A stretch of DNA of 8,464 bases from an uncultured Clostridia bacterium (GTDB lineage: Bacteria; Bacillota; Clostridia; Oscillospirales; Oscillospiraceae): positions 1 to 8,464 of the forward strand of contig CAMEIK010000040.1 of the NCBI GenBank assembly GCA_945918315.1, read 5' to 3'. The notes beneath the pieces were generated by a model. That model made no database searches, was not told the origin of the DNA, and was given only the letters and a program-made list of their open reading frames with translations. Of the stretch, positions 1 to 6,824 are shown in pieces; within the stretch, counting starts at the first letter, position 1, and each line of letters starts with the position of its first letter. Both the position numbers and the translations under genes were made by a program.

Positions 1-777
1 GATCTGCTTCCGGGAGAAATCCTGACCTTTGACGAAACCGGTGTTCATTCCGACAGAACCCATTGCGGCAGCAGGCCCAAGCGGAGCTGCGTTTTTGAAT
101 ACATCTATTTTGCCCGCCCCGACTCCGTCATCGACGGTGTCAGTGTCCATGAAGCACGAAAAAACGCCGGTCGTCTGCTGGCAAAGCGCTACGCCGTGGA
201 GGCAGACCTGGTTGTGGGTGTGCCCGATTCGGGACTGGACGCCGCCCTCGGCTACGCGGAGCAGTCCGGCATTCCCTTTGGCCTGGGCTTTATCAAAAAC
301 AAGTATATTGGGCGCACCTTTATTTCCCCCGGCCAGGGCCAGCGGGTGGACCAGGTGAAAATTAAGCTCAGCCCCATCCGGGATGAGGTAGCGGGAAAGC
401 GGATTGTCCTGATTGATGACTCCATCGTCCGGGGCACCACCAGCGGCCAGATCGTGGGACTGCTCCGGGAGGCTGGGGCAAAGGAAATCCATATGCGCAT
501 TTCCTCTCCCCCCTTCCGGAATCCCTGCTACTACGGAACGGACATCGATTCCCGGGAGCATCTGATTGCCTGTCACCATACGGTGGAGGAAATCGCTTCC
601 ATCATCGGTGCCGACAGCCTGGGGTATCTGGCTCTGGAGGATCTGACGGACATGATCGGATCCGGAGATTACTGCCACGCCTGCTTCAGTGGAGAGTACC
701 CCACTGCCATTCCCATCTGCACCGCCAAGGACCGCTTTGAAGGAAAGCTCTCCCAGCGGGACAAGCACAAACAGTAA
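1..777 (+). CDS. purF: Amidophosphoribosyltransferase (glutamine PRPP amidotransferase), C-terminal part, 5' truncated by window edge
   Basis: PurF makes 5-phosphoribosylamine from PRPP and glutamine, the committed step of de novo purine synthesis, in the cytosol. The open frame runs from base 1 without a start, giving 258 residues. Full PurF is about 470-480 residues, so roughly the first 220, including the N-terminal Cys glutaminase domain, lie upstream. What is seen is the phosphoribosyltransferase domain. It contains FEYIYFARPDS (fragment residues 32-42), GVPDSGLDAALGYAEQSGIP, the flexible loop KNKYIGRTF and the PRPP-binding loop VLIDDSIVRGTTS (136-148). Four cysteines match the 4Fe-4S ligands known in B. 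subtilis PurF: Cys30, Cys176 (in FRNPCYYG) and the CHAC pair 225/228. This is thus the Fe-S type rather than the E. coli cluster-free type. An internal GTG at 196 is only a valine codon in the middle of the domain, not a start. The gene ends with TAA just before a terminator, so it is the last gene of its transcript. Confidence 0.95.
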   Translation, partial: DLLPGEILTFDETGVHSDRTHCGSRPKRSCVFEYIYFARPDSVIDGVSVHEARKNAGRLLAKRYAVEADLVVGVPDSGLDAALGYAEQSGIPFGLGFIKNKYIGRTFISPGQGQRVDQVKIKLSPIRDEVAGKRIVLIDDSIVRGTTSGQIVGLLREAGAKEIHMRISSPPFRNPCYYGTDIDSREHLIACHHTVEEIASIIGADSLGYLALEDLTDMIGSGDYCHACFSGEYPTAIPICTAKDRFEGKLSQRDKHKQ

Positions 778-786
778 AACAAGGAT

Positions 787-817
787 CCGCTCCGGCAAGC
801 CGGAGCGGAATTTTTTT
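787..817 (+). terminator. Intrinsic terminator of purF, shared with the convergent gltD end
   Basis: A 9-bp perfect GC-rich stem (CCGCTCCGG at 787-795 pairing with CCGGAGCGG at 800-808, CAAG loop) is followed by AA and seven T residues at 811-817. It starts 9 nt after the purF stop and fits a factor-independent terminator on the + strand. Read on the - strand, the same hairpin lies 7 nt beyond the gltD stop codon and is followed by a weaker T-rich tail (TTGTTTT), so it may also end the asnB-gltB-gltD transcript. The U-tract overlaps the gltD stop codon at 816-818. Confidence 0.9.
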
Positions 818-2285
818 ACAGCATATTAGTATAGCCCATCAGGAAGCCGTCCACTTCCCTGGCACAGCCCCGGCCCTCGGTGATTCCCCACACCACAAGG
901 CTCTGCCCCCGGCGGCAGTCGCCGGCAGCAAAGAGGTTGGTCCCCGGCACCCGGTAGTTTTCCGTGACCAGATTTCCCCGGTTATCCCGCTTCAAGCCGA
1001 AGGCTTCCGCCACATAGCTTTCACAGCCAACAAAGCCCGCGGCAATCAGCAGGAGCCCGCAGGGCAGTTCTTCCTCACTTCCCGGGACTTCCACCATCAT
1101 CATCCGGCCGTTTTCCGTCTTGGGCTCCAGTTTCACGGTACGGACCGCCCGGAGATTGCCCTCATCATCTGCCAGAATCTCCTTTACCGTGGTCTGGTAA
1201 AGCCTGGGGTCCCGGCCAAACTTGGCAATGGCTTCCTGCTGGCCGTAGTCCGTTTTCAGCACCCGGGGCCACTGGGGCCAGGGATTGGAGGCTGCCCGGG
1301 TAAGCGGGGGCTTCCCCATCATTTCCAGCTGGGTCACGCTGGCGCAGCCCTGCCGGATGGCGGTGCCTACGCAGTCGTTGCCGGTATCGCCGCCGCCCAC
1401 GATGATGACATCCTTGCCCTCGGCGGTGATGGCAAAGGCTTCTGCCTCCCCGATCACTTTTTTGGTGGCTGCCGTGAGATACTCCACCGCAAAGTGAACG
1501 CCCGCCGCTTCCTTGCCGGGAACCGCCAGATCCCGTGGCGTTTTTGAGCCGCAGCACAAAACCACGGCATCAAATTCCTCCCGGATGGCCTGCGCGGTGA
1601 CATCCGCGCCTACATTGGTGTTGACCCGGAATTCCACGCCTTCCGCTTCCATCAGGGCGACCCGGCGGGCAACCACCTTCTTGTCCAGTTTCATATTGGG
1701 AATGCCGAACATCATAAGGCCTCCGGGGCGGCTTTCCCGCTCAAACACCGTAACCTGATGGCCCCGGTGGTTTAACTGATCGGCAACCGCCAGGCCCGAG
1801 GGGCCGGAGCCGATCACCGCCACCCGTTTCCCGCTGCGAACCTGGGGAATCCTGGGCACCACCCAACCGTTTTGAAAGCCCGTTTCAATCACGGTCAGTT
1901 CGTTGTTGTTCACGGTTACGCTTTCCCCGTTCAGACCGCAGGTACAGGCCGCCTCACACAGCGCCGGGCAGACCCTCCCGGTAAACTCCGGGAAATTGTT
2001 GGTTTTGGTAAGCCGGGACAGAGCTTCCCGCCAGTTGCCGTTATAAATCTCGTCATTCCACTCCGGAATCAGGTTGTGCAGAGGACAGCCGCTGAAGCCG
2101 TCGCCAAAGTTCACGCCGGACTGGCAGAAGGGCACGCCGCAGTTCATGCACCGGGCCGCCTGTTTTCTTCGCTCCCCGGCGTCCAGATCGGGATGGAACT
2201 CATCAAAATTCCGAATCCGTTCCAGAGGGTCCGCAGAGGGGTTGACCTTGCGGCTGTATTCCAAAAATCCGGTAGGTTTTCCCAT
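816..2285 (-). CDS. gltD: Glutamate synthase (NADPH), small (beta) subunit
   Basis: This is the electron-input subunit of GOGAT: it oxidises NAD(P)H through FAD and passes electrons over Fe-S clusters to GltB. It is 489 residues, full length for the family. Visible parts, in order: a cysteine-rich N-terminal Fe-S region (Cys46, 49, 54, 67, then Cys106, 110, 114, 116, in ARCMNCGVPFC and RVCPALCEAACTCGLN); the FAD dinucleotide fold VAVIGSGPSGLAVADQL (about 155-171) with FERESRPGGLMMFGIP; the NAD(P)H fold VIIVGGGDTGNDC (293-305); and the closing FAD motif LFAAGDCRRGQSLVVWGITE (451-470). NPWPQWPRVLKTDYGQ (335-349) resembles B. subtilis and actinobacterial small subunits rather than E. coli GltD. 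The start ATG is preceded by AAGGAGGGG. It lies 13 nt after the gltB stop codon and is the last gene of the operon. No key residue appears missing. A stand-alone GltD-like oxidoreductase is unlikely given the adjacent gltB. Confidence 0.96.
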   Translation of the reverse strand: MGKPTGFLEYSRKVNPSADPLERIRNFDEFHPDLDAGERRKQAARCMNCGVPFCQSGVNFGDGFSGCPLHNLIPEWNDEIYNGNWREALSRLTKTNNFPEFTGRVCPALCEAACTCGLNGESVTVNNNELTVIETGFQNGWVVPRIPQVRSGKRVAVIGSGPSGLAVADQLNHRGHQVTVFERESRPGGLMMFGIPNMKLDKKVVARRVALMEAEGVEFRVNTNVGADVTAQAIREEFDAVVLCCGSKTPRDLAVPGKEAAGVHFAVEYLTAATKKVIGEAEAFAITAEGKDVIIVGGGDTGNDCVGTAIRQGCASVTQLEMMGKPPLTRAASNPWPQWPRVLKTDYGQQEAIAKFGRDPRLYQTTVKEILADDEGNLRAVRTVKLEPKTENGRMMMVEVPGSEEELPCGLLLIAAGFVGCESYVAEAFGLKRDNRGNLVTENYRVPGTNLFAAGDCRRGQSLVVWGITEGRGCAREVDGFLMGYTNML

Positions 2286-2291
2286 TGTATT

Positions 2292-2300
2292 CCCCTCCTT
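2292..2300 (-). promoter_or_regulatory. Shine-Dalgarno site of gltD overlapping the gltB stop codon
   Basis: The - strand reads TTAAGGAGGGG just before the gltD ATG (2283-2285). The AAGGAGG core begins within the gltB TAA stop codon (2299-2301) and sits about 6-8 nt from the ATG. This supports the gltD start and suggests that ribosomes ending gltB can restart directly on gltD, which would help keep the two subunits balanced. The coupling is inference. Confidence 0.85.
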
Positions 2301-5300
2301 AACCCTTTCTCACGGCATAGAACGCTTCCAGCGTTGCCTGCTCGTGGGACATTCCTTTTTCCTCCATCTGCCCGATGGCGGAAATCATCCTCTGATAGTC
2401 CACGGGAATGATTTTCTTGAATTTGGGCAGATAGTCTTCAAACCGGTTCAGAATCTCTTTTCCCCACTGAGATCCCGTTGCCTTTACATGGGCTTCAATC
2501 ATGGATTTCAGTTCCTGGGCATCGTGACGCTCGGTAATGGCCCCCATGGTAACCATCTGCTTATTGAGCCGCAGATACAGGTCGTGGTTTTCGTCCAGCA
2601 CATAGGCGATGCCGCCGCTCATACCCGCCGCGAAATTCTTTCCCGTGGGTCCGAGAATCGCCACCCTGCCGCCGGTCATGTACTCACAGCCGTGGTCTCC
2701 GCAGCCTTCCGCCACAGCCACGGCTCCGGAGTTTCGGACGCAGAACCGCTCTCCGGCAATGCCGCAGATATAGGCTTCTCCGCCGGTGGCGCCGTAGAGG
2801 GCCACATTGCCGATGATGATATTGTCCCGGGCGCAGAACTGTGCCGTTTCTTCGGGCTTTACAATGAGCTTTCCGCCGGAAAGACCCTTTCCGAAATAGT
2901 CATTGGCATCGCCGGAAAGGCATATGGTTTCGCCCTTGGGCAGGAACGCGCCAAAGGACTGGCCGCCGCCTCCGGTACAGTTTACCACATAGGTATCATC
3001 CGCCAGACTGTCGCCAAAGCGGCGGGTAATCTCACTGCCCAGGATGGTTCCCAGGGTTCTGTGGACGCTGGACACCCGGATGGTTTCCGTATGGGGCTTC
3101 TTCTTTTTGAAGTAGGGCTCAAAGGCCGGCAGCAGCACACTGACGTCCACCGTCTTTTCCAGACCGAAATCAAAGCGGTCCTCCTCCCGGTAATGAACGG
3201 CGGGCAGGTCCGCCAGAATGCCGGTCAGGTCGATGGTATCGGCCCGGTGGGTGATCCGGTGCTCCCGGGGACGGATCAGGTCCGTCCGGCCCACCAGTTC
3301 ATCCACGGTCCGCACACCCAGCTTCGCCATGATTTCCCGGAGCTGCCGGGCCACAAAGAGCATGAAGTTCATGACATACTCCGGCTTCCCGGCGAAACGG
3401 CACCGAAGATCGGGGTTCTGGGTGGCAATACCCATGGGACAGGTATCCAGATTGCACACCCGCATCATCACGCAGCCCATGGCGACGAGAGGTGCCGTAG
3501 CAAAGCCGAATTCCTCCGCGCCAAGGATGCAGGCAATGGCCACATCCCGTCCCGTCATCAGCTTGCCGTCGGTCTCCAGCCGGACCCGGCTGCGCAGGCC
3601 GTTTCGGATCAGGGTCTGATGGGCTTCCGCAAGGCCCAGCTCCCAGGGAAGCCCCGCGTTATGGATGGAACTCTTGGGCGCCGCACCGGAACCGCCGTCA
3701 TAGCCGGAGATCAGCACGCAGCCCGCGCCGGCTTTGGCAACACCGGCGGCGATGGTACCCACGCCTGCCTCGGAAACCAGCTTCACGGATATTCTGGCGT
3801 CCCGGTTGGCGTTTTTCAGATCAAAAATCAGCTGTGCCAGATCCTCGATGGAATAGATATCATGGTGAGGCGGCGGAGAGATCAGGGACACCCCGGGGGT
3901 GGAGAAGCGGGTCTTGGCAATCCAGGGGTAAACCTTACCGCCGGGCAGATGGCCGCCTTCTCCAGGCTTCGCGCCCTGGGCCATTTTGATCTGGATTTCC
4001 TTGGCGCTGTTCAGATAGGCGCTGGTCACGCCGAACCGGGCGGAGGCCACCTGCTTGATGGCGCTGTTTCTGTTCGTTCCAAACCGGGCAGGATCCTCAC
4101 CGCCCTCGCCGGAATTGGACTTTCCTCCCAGGGTGTTCATGGCAATGGCCATACACTGATGGGCCTCCATGGAGATGGAGCCGTAGGACATGGCGCCTGT
4201 CTTGAACCGTTTGACAATTTCCTCCGCGCTCTCCACTTCCTCCAGCGGGATGCCGCCGTCTTCCGGATAGTGAAACTCCATCAGGCCACGGAGCGTATGG
4301 GGGGTATGGGCATCGTCCACCATGTCCGTATACTCCCGGAACCTTTCATAATTTCCGTTCTGCACCGCGTCCCGCAGGGCTACAATGCTCCGGGGATTGT
4401 ACATATGATCCTCCGCGCCTCCGCCGGATCGCAGGGAATGGACTCCGGTGGAATCCAGCGTGGTGTCCACCCCCAGATCCAGCAGGTCAAAGGCATGGTT
4501 ATGCCGCCACTGAACACCCTGCTCGATTTCCGCCAGGCCGATGCCCTCCACGGGGCTCACCGTGTTGGTGAAGTATTCATCGATAACCTCCCGGCAGATG
4601 CCTATCGCCTCAAAAATCTGGGCGGACTGGTAGGACTGCAGGGTGGAAATACCCATTTTCGAAGCAATCTTTACAATGCCGTGGAGCACCGCGTTATCGT
4701 AATCCCCGATGGCCTGGTACATGTCCTTGTCCAGACGGCCGCTTTCCACCAGCTCACCGATGCACTCCTGGGCAAGATAGGGGTTGATGGCCCGGGCACC
4801 GTAGCCCAACAGGGTCGCGAAATGGTGGACATCCCGGGGTTCGGCGCTTTCCAGAATGATGGAAACCGCCGTCCGCTTTTTGGTGCGGACCAGGTACTGC
4901 TCAATGGCGGAAACCGCCAGGAGCGAGGGAATCGCCACGTGGTATTCGTCCACACCCCGGTCGGACAGAATAATGACATTGGCCCCATCCCGGTAAGCCC
5001 GGTCACACTCCACATACAGCCGGTCCAGAGCCTTTTTCAGAGAAGAGTTGGTATAGTACAGCAGAGACACCGTCTCCACCTTGAATCCCGGCCGGTTCAT
5101 ATTCCGGATCTGCATCAGCTCCACAGAGGAAATGATGGGGTTCCGGATTTCCAGCACCCGGCAGTTATCCGGACGCTCCTGCAAAAGATTCCCGTCGGAG
5201 CCGATGTACACGGTGGTATCCGTGACAACCTCCTCCCGCATGGCATCGATAGGCGGATTTGTTACCTGGGCAAAGAGCTGCTTAAAATAATTAAACAGGG

Positions 5301-6792
5301 GCTGGTGCTTCTCCGAGAGCACCGCCAGGGGAATATCGGTCCCCATGGAGGTAATCTTTTCCGACCCGGTTTTCGCCATGGTCAGGATGGCATCGTTGAT
5401 ATCCTCATAGGTGTAGCCGAAAGCCTTATACAGTTTTTCACGCTGGGCTTTGGGATATCTGGAGACCTTGTGATTGGGCACCGGCAGGTCCTCCAGCCGA
5501 ACAAGATACTGATCAAGCCATTCTCCGTAGGGTGCCCGGGCACTGAAGGATGCCTTGCATTCCTCATCGGTTACCACCTTTTTCCGGATGGTATCCACAA
5601 GCAGCATCCTGCCGGGCTGGAGCCGGGATTTGCACAGAATATTCTCCGGCGGAATGTCCAGCACACCCACCTCCGAGGAAAGGACCAGGCGGCGGTCCCT
5701 GGTGATATAGTACCGGGCAGGCCGCAGACCATTCCGGTCCAGCACCGCCCCCATCACATCGCCGTCGGAATAAAAGATCGCGGCAGGACCATCCCAGGGC
5801 TCCATCATGGTCGAGTAATAGTGATACAGGTCCCGCTTTTTCCGGTCCATTCCCGCATCCCTGCGCCAGGGCTCGGGAATGGTAATCATGACCGCCAGTG
5901 GCAGCGGAATCCCGTTCATCATCAGAAATTCCAGGGTATTATCCAGCATGGCCGAGTCCGAACCGGAGCCCGCAATGACCGGCAGCACCTTTTCCATATC
6001 CTCCTCCATGCAGGCGGAGGCCATGGTTTCCTCCCTGGCAAGCATCCGGTCCGCGTTGCCCCGGATGGTGTTGATCTCGCCGTTGTGGAGGATCAGACGG
6101 TTGGGGTGAGCCCGTTCCCAGCTGGGGGTTGTATTGGTGGAGAAGCGGGAATGGACCATGGCAATGGCGCTCTCAAAAGCCTCGTCCTGAAGATCCGGGT
6201 AGAACTTCCGAAGCTGACTGACAAGGAACATGCCCTTGTACACCAGGGTCCGGGAGGAAAAGGAGCAGACATAGGTTGTATCGCAGCTCTGCTCAAACAC
6301 CCGGCGGATCACATACAGCTTCCGGTCAAAGTCCAGACCCCGGGCAATCCTCGCCGGCCTTTCCGCAAAGCACTGGCAGATATAGGGCATGGATTCCCTG
6401 GCCCTCTGTCCCAGAATCCGGGCATTCACAGGCACATCCCGCCAACCCAGGAAGCGAACGCCCTCTTTCCGGCAGACCACCTCCAGAAGCTTCTGTGCCT
6501 GCCGCCGTTTCAGGCCGTCCTGAGGAAAAAAGAACATGCCGACGCCGTAGTCCCCTTTTTCCCCAAGGGGCAGCCCCAGCCCGCTGAAGAAGCCATGGGG
6601 AATCTGGACCATGACACCCACGCCGTCGCCCACCTCGCCGGTGGCATCCTTTCCGGCCCGGTGCTCCAGCCGTTCCACAATGGTCAGCGCGTCGTCCACA
6701 ATGCTGTGGCTGGCAATTCCGTCAATGCTGACTACCGCGCCGATGCCGCATGCATCATGTTCAAAGCGTTCCGAATATAACGTGTTTTCCAT
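2299..6792 (-). CDS. gltB: Glutamate synthase (NADPH), large (alpha) subunit
   Basis: The catalytic subunit of GOGAT releases ammonia from glutamine at an N-terminal glutaminase site, channels it inward and adds it to 2-oxoglutarate at an FMN site, giving glutamate. I place the start at the ATG at 6792 (1497 residues, a usual length) because GGAGG lies 5 nt upstream. An in-frame TTG at 6804 would add four residues but overlaps that SD site. Cys15 in FEHDACGIG should be the catalytic N-terminal cysteine after removal of a 14-residue propeptide. Glutaminase motifs: HSRFSTNT (214-221), NGEINTIRGN (237-246), GSGSDSAMLDN (275-285). Synthase/FMN domain: SYGSISMEAH (869-878), GEGGEDP (895-901), KPGEGGHLPG (942-951), GYDGGSGAAP (1030-1039). 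The 3Fe-4S cysteines are 1107, 1113 and 1118 (C-x5-C-x4-C). The C-terminal glycine-rich beta-helix domain begins near 1235 (GGGGQSFGAF 1274-1283). No interruption is seen. The small subunit next door indicates the NAD(P)H type, not the ferredoxin type. Confidence 0.97.
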   Translation of the reverse strand: MENTLYSERFEHDACGIGAVVSIDGIASHSIVDDALTIVERLEHRAGKDATGEVGDGVGVMVQIPHGFFSGLGLPLGEKGDYGVGMFFFPQDGLKRRQAQKLLEVVCRKEGVRFLGWRDVPVNARILGQRARESMPYICQCFAERPARIARGLDFDRKLYVIRRVFEQSCDTTYVCSFSSRTLVYKGMFLVSQLRKFYPDLQDEAFESAIAMVHSRFSTNTTPSWERAHPNRLILHNGEINTIRGNADRMLAREETMASACMEEDMEKVLPVIAGSGSDSAMLDNTLEFLMMNGIPLPLAVMITIPEPWRRDAGMDRKKRDLYHYYSTMMEPWDGPAAIFYSDGDVMGAVLDRNGLRPARYYITRDRRLVLSSEVGVLDIPPENILCKSRLQPGRMLLVDTIRKKVVTDEECKASFSARAPYGEWLDQYLVRLEDLPVPNHKVSRYPKAQREKLYKAFGYTYEDINDAILTMAKTGSEKITSMGTDIPLAVLSEKHQPLFNYFKQLFAQVTNPPIDAMREEVVTDTTVYIGSDGNLLQERPDNCRVLEIRNPIISSVELMQIRNMNRPGFKVETVSLLYYTNSSLKKALDRLYVECDRAYRDGANVIILSDRGVDEYHVAIPSLLAVSAIEQYLVRTKKRTAVSIILESAEPRDVHHFATLLGYGARAINPYLAQECIGELVESGRLDKDMYQAIGDYDNAVLHGIVKIASKMGISTLQSYQSAQIFEAIGICREVIDEYFTNTVSPVEGIGLAEIEQGVQWRHNHAFDLLDLGVDTTLDSTGVHSLRSGGGAEDHMYNPRSIVALRDAVQNGNYERFREYTDMVDDAHTPHTLRGLMEFHYPEDGGIPLEEVESAEEIVKRFKTGAMSYGSISMEAHQCMAIAMNTLGGKSNSGEGGEDPARFGTNRNSAIKQVASARFGVTSAYLNSAKEIQIKMAQGAKPGEGGHLPGGKVYPWIAKTRFSTPGVSLISPPPHHDIYSIEDLAQLIFDLKNANRDARISVKLVSEAGVGTIAAGVAKAGAGCVLISGYDGGSGAAPKSSIHNAGLPWELGLAEAHQTLIRNGLRSRVRLETDGKLMTGRDVAIACILGAEEFGFATAPLVAMGCVMMRVCNLDTCPMGIATQNPDLRCRFAGKPEYVMNFMLFVARQLREIMAKLGVRTVDELVGRTDLIRPREHRITHRADTIDLTGILADLPAVHYREEDRFDFGLEKTVDVSVLLPAFEPYFKKKKPHTETIRVSSVHRTLGTILGSEITRRFGDSLADDTYVVNCTGGGGQSFGAFLPKGETICLSGDANDYFGKGLSGGKLIVKPEETAQFCARDNIIIGNVALYGATGGEAYICGIAGERFCVRNSGAVAVAEGCGDHGCEYMTGGRVAILGPTGKNFAAGMSGGIAYVLDENHDLYLRLNKQMVTMGAITERHDAQELKSMIEAHVKATGSQWGKEILNRFEDYLPKFKKIIPVDYQRMISAIGQMEEKGMSHEQATLEAFYAVRKG

Positions 6793-6796
6793 ACAA

Positions 6797-6802
6797 ACCT
6801 CC
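6797..6802 (-). promoter_or_regulatory. Shine-Dalgarno site that decides the gltB start
   Basis: The - strand reads TTGGAGGTTTGT directly before ATG at 6792, so GGAGG (6798-6802) sits 5 nt from the ATG. The alternative in-frame TTG (6802-6804) is part of this same element and could not be initiated from it. This supports the ATG start and a 14-residue propeptide before the catalytic cysteine. Confidence 0.8.
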
Positions 6803-6824
6803 AACAGGGTTTCTTCTGCGCCTG

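Noticed and set aside
29..358. A 109-residue + strand frame inside purF.
   Set aside because: It is out of frame with the continuous PurF translation that starts at base 1 and carries conserved family motifs on both sides.
1872..2411. A 179-residue + strand frame over the start of gltD.
   Set aside because: It is a register shadow of gltD that runs on into gltB; no plausible ribosome site or protein motif.
2074..6780. A 1568-residue open frame on the + strand, the longest in the window.
   Set aside because: It lies antisense to gltB in the same codon register and is explained by the absence of TTA, CTA and TCA codons in gltB. Its translation is rich in His, Gly, Gln and Pro with no known domain, while the opposite strand encodes a complete GltB with all motifs.
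6793..6824. A possible separate promoter for gltB between asnB and gltB.
   Set aside because: The gap is only 32 nt, already holds the SD site, and shows no convincing -35/-10 pair.
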